Shown here: one piece after another, positions 31,183-39,890 of the stretch
Numbering within the stretch: position 1 is the stretch's first letter
Layout of the letters: every line of letters starts with the position of its first letter
DNA from: Lepidodermella squamata
Taxonomy: Eukaryota; Gastrotricha
NCBI GenBank assembly: GCA_047495785.1
Contig: JBLDXI010000033.1
Location: 1 to 64,000 of the forward strand
DNA length: 64,000 bases
Reading direction: 5' to 3'
The notes under the pieces: generated by a model
Told to the model about the DNA's origin: nothing
Seen by the model: only the letters and a program-made list of their open reading frames with translations
The model's database searches: none
Translations under genes and position numbers: made by a program

Positions 31183-31923
31183 ATGAGTATGATATTTTTG
31201 CCATTAGAAAATAATCAGAATAACAAGTCAACACTAAATAATACTATAGATCGCTATCTTAATCAAAAGATCAACTTTTCAGGACGGAAAATAGCTGTTT
31301 CCTATATTCATTTTTATGACACATTTCATAATGTTTCTGGGAAATATAATAACAACAAACTAAAATACATAACAGAAGGTGAAACATTTGAGGTTACATT
31401 TCCTGATGGGACCTATACTTACAAAGATTTTGATAATTACTTACACTTCTCCATGAAAAATAATAATCACTATTCCCTGGATAAGGAATCAGGGGTTGAA
31501 ATTTATCCAATAAATCTCGTGGTAAATAGTGTATTTTCTTGTCTCAGCATTAGGATATCAGAGAAATCTAGCCTTTTAATAGAATCTGACGGGATTTCAA
31601 AATTTTTAGGAATCGAAATTGGAAATTACGATAGTGATTTCAATTCTCAGAAAATACCTGACATCACAATGGGGTTTGATACTTTATTTGTTCATTGCAA
31701 TGTTGTTGATAATTCTATAATTCCTGAATATAACACAGTCATTTTCACATGTCCCATGAATAGGAGGTTCGGTGAGCATGTAAATATAACACCGAATGAA
31801 AAACGGTATTTAGATTGTAATAACGCAAATACGCAAAATATTAAAATCTGGCTGACAAACCAAGACGGATTGCCTATTCACTTTGTTGAAAACAAATGGG
31901 GCATTGGATTGGATATTTTATGA
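31183..31923 (+). CDS. Penton-like minor capsid protein, 246 aa
   Basis: Size, position before the major capsid gene and beta-rich composition fit the single jelly-roll penton protein of Polintons/adintoviruses, which closes capsid vertices. Visible signatures: an N-terminal Asn-rich arm, FPDGTYTYKDFDNYL, a middle segment with FLGIEIGNYDSD, and the C-terminal GLPIHFVENKWGI, reminiscent of the conserved end of adintovirus pentons. Assignment rests on context and general likeness, not on a specific catalytic motif. A fold prediction should show one jelly roll. Confidence 0.7.
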   Translation: MSMIFLPLENNQNNKSTLNNTIDRYLNQKINFSGRKIAVSYIHFYDTFHNVSGKYNNNKLKYITEGETFEVTFPDGTYTYKDFDNYLHFSMKNNNHYSLDKESGVEIYPINLVVNSVFSCLSIRISEKSSLLIESDGISKFLGIEIGNYDSDFNSQKIPDITMGFDTLFVHCNVVDNSIIPEYNTVIFTCPMNRRFGEHVNITPNEKRYLDCNNANTQNIKIWLTNQDGLPIHFVENKWGIGLDIL

Positions 31924-31927
31924 AATT

Positions 31928-31933
31928 TCTAGT
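31928..31933 (+). promoter_or_regulatory. Late-type TCTAGT motif
   Basis: 17 nt upstream of the ATG at 31,945, just after the stop of the penton-like gene. Confidence 0.65.
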
Positions 31934-31944
31934 TTGATAATAAA

Positions 31945-32256
31945 ATGAAACAGAAATCTATAAAGGTTTATATTCAGGGTAGAGGATTTGCTGAAGTGAG
32001 TAGGCAATTATTAGGGAAATTAATTAGCATAGGTAGAGAACCAGTTCAGTCTTTATTAAAATCTGCTTTGAAATCTGGAAGTGAAACAGTAGGCGATAAA
32101 TTGGGGAATTATGTAGCAGACGCAATTACTGAAAAATTAATTCCTGATTCAAAACAAAATATAAAAGCCATCGAAGAATTGGAAAATAAAATTAAAAAAG
32201 AGATTGCTGATTATAGTTCTGGTAAAGTCGTTGGCAAAGGGTTCAAAAAAATCTAG
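31945..32256 (+). CDS. Small basic virion-type protein, 103 aa
   Basis: Basic N-terminus (KQKSIKVYIQGRGF), then an amphipathic stretch with small residues (LLKSALKSGSETVGDKLGNYVADAI) and a Lys/Glu helix. It resembles the small membrane-active or core proteins found next to capsid genes in adintoviruses, but no certain family. Its stop codon TAG lies inside the TCTAGT motif of the next gene, showing tight packing. Confidence 0.6.
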   Translation: MKQKSIKVYIQGRGFAEVSRQLLGKLISIGREPVQSLLKSALKSGSETVGDKLGNYVADAITEKLIPDSKQNIKAIEELENKIKKEIADYSSGKVVGKGFKKI

Positions 32257-32257
32257 T
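32252..32257 (+). promoter_or_regulatory. Late-type TCTAGT motif before major capsid gene
   Basis: 18 nt upstream of ATG 32,270; contains the stop codon of the preceding gene. Confidence 0.65.
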
Positions 32258-32269
32258 TATATTGATAAA

Positions 32270-33649
32270 ATGTTACAGCAAGAAATCATTAACAATCTGT
32301 TTGAAACCAACGAAATTGATGACAGATTATTTGAGAAGAAGGTATGGACTGAAACTCCCGCGCAGAATTTCATTCAGGATAGTCAGAGCCAACCAAACAA
32401 ATTAATTTTTTCAACGATAAACTTGAAAGACAATTTTCTATTAGTTCGGGAAGGGTACATTGAATTTCAGCTTCACTTTGTCAGAAATAATGCTAAGGAT
32501 TTTGCTGCTACTGATAAATACGCTATTCGCAATCATGTACTAAGTTTATTCGAATCAATTGAAATTCAAATTTCAGACAGTGATCATAAAATTGAAGAAT
32601 TGAGATTCACCGAACATTGGGCAAATATCAACTTCTTGTTAAAATGGAGTAAAGAATATGCTGAGACGTATGGAGAAGAATCGTTGTTTTCTAGGGATTG
32701 TCCATTGCCAAGAGCAACAAGAACACTTAGCGAAGATGTAACAGCTGATTCATTTGACGGATCCAAAGCTACTGCGAATAATGGCCTTATTGTAAGGAGT
32801 TCATTTGTAAAAAGTAACCAAATGATATGTACTCTGTTCTTGAAAGATCTTCCATTTTTCAATTCATTCAATGGTATTTTCACCAAATCAAGATTCAGAA
32901 TTATATTAACCCCGAATTATAGTAAAAGCCTAATATATGTCATTGCAGATGCAGCCACGGGTGAAACTGCTGGCATGACATATAAAATATCGAAAGCAAA
33001 TCTGATGATTCCAGAAGTTACGCTCATGAATAAAAATAAGTTGGAAGTTTTAGAAAAATTCAATTCAGGATTTTCAAAAGTTCACAAATGGATGTCGATC
33101 GAACCATTCCAATCACAGCAATTTGCAAATAATATTCAGAATATTCAATGGACAGTGTCAACAGAAATTAAGAAACCAAATTACATTTATTTAGTATTAA
33201 TTCCTGATTATACTGATACTGAAATACCTAAAAAATTAAACCAGATATACAACCTATGGAACATTACTTCATATTCTTTGTTGATTAATAACAAGGAAGC
33301 TTTTAATGAGTCAAATGTTAGTTTTAATTCATTGAAGGCCCATAAATTATATCAATATATAAAACAGAATATGTCTCAATCAGGTGACAGAGAAAGTTTA
33401 AATATAGGATCACAAATTTCATATCTTGATTTCTGCAATTTGTATAGAATCTTATGTTTCAATCTAAATGATATCGATGCAAGTTCAATATATAATTCAC
33501 GTGCTGATAATACTTGTTCAATCGTTTTCAAAGCTACTGTTGGAGCAGTTAATAAACCATTAGTAATTTATAGCTTTATTGAACGTGAAAAAGAAATCGC
33601 GTTTAATTATAAGCATGGAACTTTGGATATTTCTCTGCAAAGTCTATGA
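32270..33649 (+). CDS. Major capsid protein (double jelly roll), 459 aa
   Basis: Hexon-like major capsid protein. The start at MLQQEIINN is chosen because it lies 18 nt after TCTAGT; upstream in-frame codons belong to the previous gene's region. Recognisable features: the early segment WTETPAQNFI, two similar beta-rich halves, the inner LRFTEHWANINFLLKW, SSFVKSNQMICTLFLKDLPFF and RFRIILTPNYS (first barrel end), and a second barrel from about residue 265 with KLYQYIKQN. Length is within the 450-550 aa range of Polinton/adintovirus capsid proteins. Uninterrupted frame. Confidence 0.82.
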   Translation: MLQQEIINNLFETNEIDDRLFEKKVWTETPAQNFIQDSQSQPNKLIFSTINLKDNFLLVREGYIEFQLHFVRNNAKDFAATDKYAIRNHVLSLFESIEIQISDSDHKIEELRFTEHWANINFLLKWSKEYAETYGEESLFSRDCPLPRATRTLSEDVTADSFDGSKATANNGLIVRSSFVKSNQMICTLFLKDLPFFNSFNGIFTKSRFRIILTPNYSKSLIYVIADAATGETAGMTYKISKANLMIPEVTLMNKNKLEVLEKFNSGFSKVHKWMSIEPFQSQQFANNIQNIQWTVSTEIKKPNYIYLVLIPDYTDTEIPKKLNQIYNLWNITSYSLLINNKEAFNESNVSFNSLKAHKLYQYIKQNMSQSGDRESLNIGSQISYLDFCNLYRILCFNLNDIDASSIYNSRADNTCSIVFKATVGAVNKPLVIYSFIEREKEIAFNYKHGTLDISLQSL

Positions 33650-33657
33650 AAAGAAAA

Positions 33658-33663
33658 TCTAGT
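33658..33663 (+). promoter_or_regulatory. Late-type TCTAGT motif
   Basis: 17 nt upstream of ATG 33,675. Confidence 0.65.
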
Positions 33664-33674
33664 CTTCCAATAAA

Positions 33675-34292
33675 ATGAGTAGATATTTTGAATATGAAAT
33701 TCCTCTGTCTGATGGGCAAATTCAAAAATTACAATCAGGGATAAATAATAGGAAATGCATAACATTGCTAATAAGTAAGAAAGATATTCATTCAAAAACT
33801 AACTTGAAAAAAGTGTTCCTTACGAAATCCCAAATCAATAAAATAGAAAAACATAGAACTATGAACACGGGAGTGGAAGTACAATTTAGCCTTTCACAGT
33901 TAAAAAAGAACCAAACAGGCGGAATGATTCCTTTACTGCCGATATTAGCGAAAGTTGGATCAATTGCTGCCCCATTGGCCATTTCTGCAGTATCTGGTTT
34001 AGTCAATTCAGCTGCTAATGCAATAGGCAATAAACTTGCAGGGAATGGCGTAACTGAAAATGTGAATCTCAATATTCCTAAAAAGGATTTGGCTGAGATT
34101 ATCAAATACATTGATGTTTTGGAAAATAAAAATATACTACCTGGCGGATCTAAATCAGCATCTGAGAAAGATATTGAACAGAGTGGCGGCGCATTTGTTC
34201 TACCGCTGATTGCTAGTTTATTGGGTACGTTTTTACCCACATTATTCCAGAAAGGAAATGGCATATATTTGCCATGGGAGTCAAAAAACTGA
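33675..34292 (+). CDS. Membrane-active minor capsid/core protein (pX/pVI-like), 205 aa
   Basis: Two Gly-Gly-preceded hydrophobic segments: GGMIPLLPILAKVGSIAAPL (from about residue 76) and SGGAFVLPLIASLLGTFLPT (from about residue 171), each next to basic or polar stretches, and the C-terminal GNGIYLPWE. This pattern is typical of the adintovirus/adenovirus pX- or pVI-like proteins, in which the protease cleaves near Gly-Gly sites to release a membrane-lytic peptide; that processing is inferred. It overlaps the protease gene by 19 nt, supporting coupled function. Confidence 0.72.
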   Translation: MSRYFEYEIPLSDGQIQKLQSGINNRKCITLLISKKDIHSKTNLKKVFLTKSQINKIEKHRTMNTGVEVQFSLSQLKKNQTGGMIPLLPILAKVGSIAAPLAISAVSGLVNSAANAIGNKLAGNGVTENVNLNIPKKDLAEIIKYIDVLENKNILPGGSKSASEKDIEQSGGAFVLPLIASLLGTFLPTLFQKGNGIYLPWESKN

Positions 34293-34729
34293 AAAAATTC
34301 TTCCCTCTTTCAAATAGGCAAATTGATAATATTTTATCTATGAAATTGGGGAGAGAATACAGCGGATGCTTTCCGCGAGATGGCCTACCGTATGTTTTGA
34401 AAAATGGTTATTATGTCATAAATTTAGATAATCAATCTGGAACGCATTGGGTATGCATGCAAGTGACTGATAGCAATATAGTTTATTTTGATAGCTTCGG
34501 ATTTATATGCCCAAATGAAATAATAGTTAGAAAAGCTGCGAGGGATATATATTACAACACCCATGAGATTCAAAATATGAAATCGGTGGCCTGCGGTTTT
34601 TACTGTATCTATTTTTTGTGTGAATTGTACAGAGGCCGAGATAAACTTGAGATACTGCTGGATTTCGAGAACAATAACAATCTCTCGAACGACTTGAAAT
34701 TGATGAAATGGTTTAATGATAACTTCTAG
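34274..34729 (+). CDS. Adenain-like cysteine protease, 151 aa
   Basis: Maturation protease of the Ulp1/adenain (C5) clan. Catalytic His in GTHWVCM, Asp in IVYFDSFGF, Cys in VACGFYCIYFL, in the right order and spacing; the oxyanion residue is unclear. Short, as in Polintons (about 140-200 aa). It begins inside the minor capsid gene and ends at TAG within the next TCTAGT motif. It would process virion precursor proteins such as the pX-like and capsid components. Confidence 0.88.
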   Translation: MGVKKLKKFFPLSNRQIDNILSMKLGREYSGCFPRDGLPYVLKNGYYVINLDNQSGTHWVCMQVTDSNIVYFDSFGFICPNEIIVRKAARDIYYNTHEIQNMKSVACGFYCIYFLCELYRGRDKLEILLDFENNNNLSNDLKLMKWFNDNF

Positions 34730-34730
34730 T
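34725..34730 (+). promoter_or_regulatory. Late-type TCTAGT motif
   Basis: 18 nt upstream of ATG 34,743; overlaps the protease stop codon. Confidence 0.65.
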
Positions 34731-34742
34731 TAGAATGTAAGA

Positions 34743-34874
34743 ATGTTTTGTATGAAATGTAAAATCGTTACTGGGAATGCTAATGAGCAAATTGCATATA
34801 CAAAAAATAAGAAAAAAGTCTTAAAATGTATATGCATTTTATGCAAGTCCAAAAAGTGTAAATTTATTACTTGA
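34743..34874 (+). CDS. 43-aa zinc-ribbon-like small protein
   Basis: Reads MFCMKCKIVTG then, after a Lys-rich loop, CICILCKSKKCKFIT and stop. Two CxxC knuckles and the ending KKCKFI match the small zinc proteins (DUF5679-like) that many Polintons and adintoviruses encode near the protease. Supported by its own TCTAGT motif at the standard distance and by filling the space between protease and VLTF3-like genes exactly. Role unknown; nucleic-acid binding is likely. Confidence 0.75.
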   Translation: MFCMKCKIVTGNANEQIAYTKNKKKVLKCICILCKSKKCKFIT

Positions 34875-34905
34875 AGCTTTGTTACTGTTATTAGGTAAGT
34901 TGCTA

Positions 34906-35400
34906 ATGGAAAGAAAAATGACTGATGAAGAGCTTTTCGATTTGCATTACAAAATCGATAGAAGTGGGTCATATGAAAACCTTGCACACAAATATATGAC
35001 TTGCGAAGTTTGCAACATTGATCTATTTCCTGATTATCATGAAAATTTCAATATTTGTACGTCTTGCGGCCGATGCTATCCTTATTGTAATCCTGAAGGT
35101 AGCACCAGGTTTTCGCCGCCTTACAAAAGGGCGTGGCATATCATGTCTGTTATCAGAAAGCATGACTTACACATTAATGGTAATGAGCAAGACAAAATCA
35201 TGAATTTATACAAAGAATTAGATAGACTATATTTCAAGAAATTTCCAAAGAAAAATATGATACATATACTATTTGTGTTACAATATATGTGTAAAAAATT
35301 AGGCTTTGTACATATAGCCCAAAGAATCAAGATTATAAAAAATGAAAAACTTTTGAAAAAATGGGACGATAAATTAAATCTAGTATTTAACCAAGAATGA
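34906..35400 (+). CDS. VLTF3-like late transcription factor, 164 aa
   Basis: Zinc ribbon CEVCNIDLFPD...CTSCGRCYPYC (residues ~33-60) followed by YKRAWHIMSVIRKH and a helical tail, the layout of viral late transcription factor 3 of large DNA viruses. Start taken at MERKMTDEELF. The gene itself lacks a TCTA motif, in keeping with the idea that it is made before the late genes it would activate. Its end overlaps the start of the fibre gene by 4 nt. Assignment is from motif and architecture. Confidence 0.72.
   Translation: MERKMTDEELFDLHYKIDRSGSYENLAHKYMTCEVCNIDLFPDYHENFNICTSCGRCYPYCNPEGSTRFSPPYKRAWHIMSVIRKHDLHINGNEQDKIMNLYKELDRLYFKKFPKKNMIHILFVLQYMCKKLGFVHIAQRIKIIKNEKLLKKWDDKLNLVFNQE
35379..35384 (+). 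promoter_or_regulatory. Late-type TCTAGT motif before fibre-like gene
   Basis: 18 nt upstream of ATG 35,397, inside the coding region of the VLTF3-like gene. Confidence 0.6.
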
Positions 35401-36131
35401 AAAGCTCCGTAATTTTTATCCCTAAAGAATGGAATGAACATAGCAAAAATAAAGGAAACGATAAATATATACGAAGTGATGGATCAGTGCCATTTGATGG
35501 AAATGTAAATATGAATAATAAAAGGATAGAGAATGTTGGCGACCCTGTGCATAATAGCGATGCAGTTAATCTGAAAGCTTTCGTGACAGAACGTGAGAAA
35601 TTTATAAAGGGCTGTGAAGATAAACTAACATCACATGTTTCGACTTACAATACGTTCAAAGCCAAAGTTGAACAGGATATGACGAAAATATCCGGTTTAA
35701 ATCGGGAAAATATGTCTCTTTTTATGTCTGGGCATAATAGCATTGAAAATAAGAAATTCCTAGCATTTAATATTTTACATTCTACTCATATGTCAATCGA
35801 TAGCAGTGGTGCTTTTTCAGAGGGAGACGACGAAGGAGATGCGATTTTACCTGGTTCAGTGGCAATTAAGGAACCCCTTTTTGCCCGCATACAGCTGTGG
35901 ATAGCCGTAAATGGAGAAAGCACCTCAATCGCGATCAGCCTAGTGAAGAATGAGCATCAAGTTTTGGGGAATAAATACTCCACATATAATCAGCTCGGAG
36001 AAACACGTTTAGAACACTTGGAAATGATTGAAAACTTTGATAGAGGTGATAAATTTCAGGTTTTATTGACAACCAAGTCTAAAATAACTTGTAAATTTTA
36101 TCTAAGAATTTCTAGTTTATTATATAAATGA
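35397..36131 (+). CDS. Fibre-like attachment protein, 244 aa
   Basis: Residues ~27-60 (VPFDGNVNMNNKRIENVGDP then HNSDAVNLKAFV) are the trimeric foot motif seen in phage tail fibres and in adintovirus fibre proteins. A short coiled coil (residues ~65-105) and a beta-rich head (~120-244) follow. This is the expected receptor-binding spike of the virion. The stop overlaps the next start (ATGA). Confidence 0.75.
   Translation: MKSSVIFIPKEWNEHSKNKGNDKYIRSDGSVPFDGNVNMNNKRIENVGDPVHNSDAVNLKAFVTEREKFIKGCEDKLTSHVSTYNTFKAKVEQDMTKISGLNRENMSLFMSGHNSIENKKFLAFNILHSTHMSIDSSGAFSEGDDEGDAILPGSVAIKEPLFARIQLWIAVNGESTSIAISLVKNEHQVLGNKYSTYNQLGETRLEHLEMIENFDRGDKFQVLLTTKSKITCKFYLRISSLLYK
36111..36116 (+). promoter_or_regulatory. 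Late-type TCTAGT motif
   Basis: 17 nt upstream of ATG 36,128, within the fibre coding region. Confidence 0.6.
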
Positions 36132-36736
36132 CCGAGCATAATATTTATCCAACAGCCCCTAAATTGGAAACGCGTTTAGAAACAAACAGTACTCAGGAAT
36201 TTAGGATTAGTGAAATTAAAAAACTAAAAGAAGTAATGAAAAACGAGATTGATTTTCGCCTTAAATGCTACGATAAGTATAAGAGATCAGCTAATGCACT
36301 TAATGGTGTTAATATCGGCCTGTCATCGATGTCAATTGGACTTGGCGTAGGAGGAATAGGGCTGCTAACAACTATAATAAGCACTCCTATAGTTATTGTT
36401 TTAGAAGCTATTTCTATCGGATCTGGACTTGTTAGTATTGGGTTTGGTATTGGTGCTAAGCAGCTCATGAAAAAGGCTGAAAAGCATGAGAGATTGTGCA
36501 TGCTAGCTATAAGCAAGCTGAACTCGATAAATGATCTAATATCGAAAGCACTGAATGACAATTTCATTAGTGATAGTGAGTATAAAATCATAACTAAAGA
36601 ATATGAAAAATACTTAGAGATGAAGTCTCCGATTAAAAAAGATTTAGATAGTAAATCTTCTGTTAGTGATAAAGAAATAAAAAAGGAGTTCATAAAAAAG
36701 ATCCAAGAATTACAATTAGATGTAAAAAGTCGATAA
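36128..36736 (+). CDS. Membrane protein with Gly-rich hydrophobic hairpin, 202 aa
   Basis: A proline-rich start (IYPTAPKLET), a charged helix, two adjacent hydrophobic stretches rich in Gly and Ser (residues ~60-115) and a charged helical tail. This organisation is common in adintovirus-type elements of aquatic invertebrates, where its function is unknown. Likely inserted in a membrane or virion-associated. Late-type promoter. Confidence 0.65.
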   Translation: MTEHNIYPTAPKLETRLETNSTQEFRISEIKKLKEVMKNEIDFRLKCYDKYKRSANALNGVNIGLSSMSIGLGVGGIGLLTTIISTPIVIVLEAISIGSGLVSIGFGIGAKQLMKKAEKHERLCMLAISKLNSINDLISKALNDNFISDSEYKIITKEYEKYLEMKSPIKKDLDSKSSVSDKEIKKEFIKKIQELQLDVKSR

Positions 36737-37027
36737 TTCATTTGAATATTCATACGGCCGAACAGGATAGCCGAAATTTAACTTTGGGCTTGGCACCTTT
36801 CTCGAATTCTGAGAATCTGCCACCTTATTCACCCTAATAATTGTTGGCTTCTTAGCTGAATACTCCTTACGTAATTTCAGTCCAACGTAGCCACTAATAA
36901 TCACCAAAAAGATTACACATGTATACATAACTATCGTTTTCATTTCCAAATTGTTGATGTGGGCAGCTTTAACAATTTCCTTGGTATGCCTTAACATCTC
37001 TTCCATGTAACTACAGGAATCGTGCAT
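36716..37027 (-). CDS. Single-pass membrane protein, 103 aa
   Basis: N-terminal helix, one clear membrane segment (VMYTCVIFLVIISGYVGLKL, residues ~33-52), then a basic C-terminal tail. First of four minus-strand genes at the right of the element. Preceded by a TATATAG element rather than TCTA. No family recognised. Confidence 0.6.
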   Translation of the reverse strand: MHDSCSYMEEMLRHTKEIVKAAHINNLEMKTIVMYTCVIFLVIISGYVGLKLRKEYSAKKPTIIRVNKVADSQNSRKVPSPKLNFGYPVRPYEYSNELSTFYI

Positions 37028-37039
37028 TTTTATTTTTTA

Positions 37040-37405
37040 CTATATACTCTCCCTGAGATTTTTCATTTCAGTGAGAAATTCTTTGATTTCGAGCTTTGCT
37101 TTCTCTTTCCTCTCTTTCTGACTTACTTTTCTAATTTCAGCCTGTTTTTCTTGTTGCTGCTTAGTAGTTAAGAAGCTGTTATAAAGAGACTCAAACTTAA
37201 TCTTCTCTTTTTCCATGTCTAACAATTTTCGCTCAATGTCTTTCGCCGATCCTTTTTTCATCTTTTCGAGTTCCCTGTACTGTTTACTTAACGTTTTGAA
37301 TCCTACGGAAATATCCTTAATTTCTTGTTTTAACTGCTCTTGGATGCTTTCATTATCATCCAACATTTCATCCACTTCTGTCAGCGCTATGAATGTACCT
37401 GGCAT
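37040..37405 (-). CDS. Coiled-coil protein, 121 aa
   Basis: Nearly all helical with heptad spacing (LSKQYRELEKMKKG; IERKLLDMEKEKIKF). Paralogous to the gene at 37,490, produced by a ~370-bp tandem duplication. TATATTAG-type sequence directly before ATG. Function unknown. Confidence 0.65.
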   Translation of the reverse strand: MPGTFIALTEVDEMLDDNESIQEQLKQEIKDISVGFKTLSKQYRELEKMKKGSAKDIERKLLDMEKEKIKFESLYNSFLTTKQQQEKQAEIRKVSQKERKEKAKLEIKEFLTEMKNLRESI

Positions 37406-37489
37406 GTCTATATTAGTAGTCGAGAAATTTATTTTCGCTTTCTTCTCGCCTGAACTTTATTCATCGGCAAAATTTTTAGTGGATATTGA

Positions 37490-37771
37490 TTATTTTCTAA
37501 TTTCAGCCTGTTTTTCTTGTTGCTGATTAGCAGTTAAGAGGCTGCTATAAAGAGACTCGAACTTAATCTTCTCTTTTTCCATGTCTAACAATTTTCGCTC
37601 AATTTCTTTCTCCGATCCTTTTTTCATCTTTTCGAGTTCCCTGTACTGTTTACTTAACGTTTTGTATCCTACGGAAATATCCTTAATTTCTTGTTTACAC
37701 CGCTCTAGGATGCTTTCATAATCTTCCATCATTTCAATCACTTCTGTCAGCGCTACGAATGTATCTGGCAT
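37490..37771 (-). CDS. Coiled-coil protein paralogue, 93 aa
   Basis: Very similar to the preceding gene through residue 93 (QQEKQAEIRK), then stops because the duplication breakpoint follows: the downstream text is a second copy of the 3' end of the HTH gene. Differences between the copies (for example EDYESILERC against DDNESIQEQL) show the duplication is not very recent. Confidence 0.65.
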   Translation of the reverse strand: MPDTFVALTEVIEMMEDYESILERCKQEIKDISVGYKTLSKQYRELEKMKKGSEKEIERKLLDMEKEKIKFESLYSSLLTANQQQEKQAEIRK

Positions 37772-37794
37772 GTCTATATAAGTTGTGGAGAAAT

Positions 37795-38091
37795 TTATTT
37801 TCGCTTTCTTCTCGCCTGAACCTCATTCATTGACATAATTTTTACTGGATACTGATTATTCTCTTCCGGGGGTAGTAAATTCACCTTAATATTGCCTCCA
37901 TGCTGATGTTTATAGCCGGAGTTTTCTCTAAATTCTTGATTCGAGCCTAGCCATTTCTGTAAATTATAATATATCATCCCTTTGCTCACGTTGAATTTCG
38001 CCGCAATTTGTAATACAGGAGTTTTGCCTTTAAAATATTCTTCAATAATTTTGGCTTTAGTTTCTGTGCTTATTTGTTTCGTTCTCAACAT
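37795..38091 (-). CDS. Helix-turn-helix DNA-binding protein, 98 aa
   Basis: Transposase-like homeodomain fold HTH: TKAKIIEEYFKGKTPVLQIA then AKFNVSKGMIYYNLQKW (residues ~12-48). Basic C-terminus MNEVQARRKRK. Preceded by TATATAAGG, an early-type promoter. Probably a regulator of the element or a remnant of a transposase DNA-binding domain. A copy of its C-terminal codons lies at about 37,437-37,480 in the duplicated block. Confidence 0.7.
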   Translation of the reverse strand: MLRTKQISTETKAKIIEEYFKGKTPVLQIAAKFNVSKGMIYYNLQKWLGSNQEFRENSGYKHQHGGNIKVNLLPPEENNQYPVKIMSMNEVQARRKRK

Positions 38092-38099
38092 ACTTACCT

Positions 38100-38860
38100 T
38101 ATATACAGAAATTTTTTTAAAGTTTGAAAGTCTGAACGTTTAAACGTTTGAACTTCGCAGGCGTTGGCATGTGCCCTTTTACAAGCATATTTACACGTTT
38201 GAACGGTTGAAAGCTTGAACGTTTGAACGTTTGAAAGCTTGAATGTTTGAACGTTCGAATTATCAGTGTAAATTGTCAGATCAGCATGATATCGGTCGAA
38301 CAGCCCAACTCGGCGATTACAGTTTCGAATCATCGGCCGACTTTGCGGATTAAAATCGCCTGCGGCTAACCTCGATTGCGGCTAAAAATTGTGACCGAAT
38401 TTATTTTTCAAATTTGCCCGGGTTTTATGAATTATCAGCTGATTTTGTGTATAACAGCTAAACTTGAGAAACAAGTTACAAATTTATTATTCTGAAAATT
38501 CCGAAGATGTCGCATACAAATCGCCTGCGGCTAACCTTGGGTTAATTATGACCGAATTTACTTTTCATCGCATTTTTTGGCGTTGACAGAGCAGACATTA
38601 CATCATCTTATAAGCTGCTATTCGCATTCGTAGACATAGATCATATGAATCGGTAGGCTCTGCTGAAACTCCTAGACCTTAGGAAAATTTGGTTGTCAAA
38701 TCTCTCACAACGCTGGACACTGAAAATTGTTGAACCTTCGTTTGAAATCTGAACGTTCAAACGTTCGAACTTCATAGGCGTTGGCATGTACCCTTTTACC
38801 AGCATATTTACACGTTTGAACGGTTGAAAGCTTGAATGTTTGAACGTTCGAATTATCAGT
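38100..38860. repeat. Direct repeats rich in AACGTTTGAA
   Basis: Two copies (about 38,121-38,260 and 38,748-38,857) of a ~110-140-bp block built from GAACGTTTGAA/GTTTGAAAGC words around GGCGTTGGCATGTRCCCTTT. Between them lie repeats of AAATCGCCTGCGGCTAACCT. No gene supported. Confidence 0.7.
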
Positions 38861-39089
38861 GTAAGTTTGAAGATTAGATCTTTGTCAGATCAGGGTATTT
38901 AGCAAGATATCGGTCGAACAGCCCAACACATTCACGCTTACTGTTTCGAATTCAGTGAATCATCAGCCGTCTTCACGAATGAAAATCGCATGCGGCCAAC
39001 CTTGGGTTTATTGTGACCGAATTTTTAATTCCTTAATTCTTGGCTTCAGCATAGTCAGTTACATGAAGCGCGAGAGTAACTCTCTGAAT

Positions 39090-39890
39090 GTAATGAACGA
39101 TACAGTCGAGCTAGCCAACGTGACTTTCCGTCCACAAGTGCCGGCTAAACCTCTGCGCGACGAGATTGGAGATCGGACGTACGCCGAAATCGCGATTTCT
39201 GATACCGATTTCGACACGATCAACGCCGAATTTTTACAGTGGCCGTTGATAGTTTGTACAGAATTTCAAGGGCTATCTAATGATATAAAATTTACAGAAC
39301 GGCGATACTGGGTTTCGACTGAAAATTGATTTGTCAGCCAAATTGATTTGTCATCTAGGCCAAAATCGCGATTTCTGAGGCCGATTTCGACCCGATCGTT
39401 GCCGAATTTGTACAGCGGCTGTTGGCAGCTTGTACAGAAGTTCAAGGGCTATCTAATGATATAAAAATTATAGAGTGACGATACTTGATTCGCCTTGAAA
39501 TTGCGATCAAAATCAGTTGATTTAGCATGCCAGCAATGCCAAAAAAGATATTTCTAGAGCCGATTTGTACCATATCGACGCTGAATTTTTACAGCGGCCG
39601 TTGTTAGTTTATATAGAATTTCAAGGGCTATCTAAAGGTATAAAATTCATGGAACGGTGATACTGGTTTCCGGCTAAAATAGCGATCTAAGTCGGTCAAA
39701 TTGGCGTTCCGCCACAGCCAAAATCGTGATTTCCGAAGCCGATTTCGACATAATCGGCGGCGTTCTTGTTCAGCGGGCGCTGTTAGTTTGTACAGAATTT
39801 CAAGGGCTATCTAGTGATATAAAATTTATAGAACGGTGATACTGGGTTCGCCTGGAAATTGCAAGAAAAGTCGGTCAAATTGGTGTGCTA
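39090..39890. repeat. 178-bp tandem repeat, four copies, inside the Polinton
   Basis: The word TTCAAGGGCTATCTA recurs at 39,265, 39,441, 39,620 and 39,799 (spacing 176-179). Units share CCGATTTCGAC and a GATACTGGTT-type block. Diverged, so old relative to the element or imported with it. Confidence 0.8.

Noticed and set aside
19434-38300. Polinton limits near 19.4 and 38.3 kb
   Set aside because: No inverted repeats there; the true ends at 16,946 and 41,378 are proven by inverted repeats and the 6-bp duplication.
38955-39329. 124-codon plus-strand open frame
   Set aside because: It runs into the 178-bp tandem repeat and has no protein-like composition or promoter.
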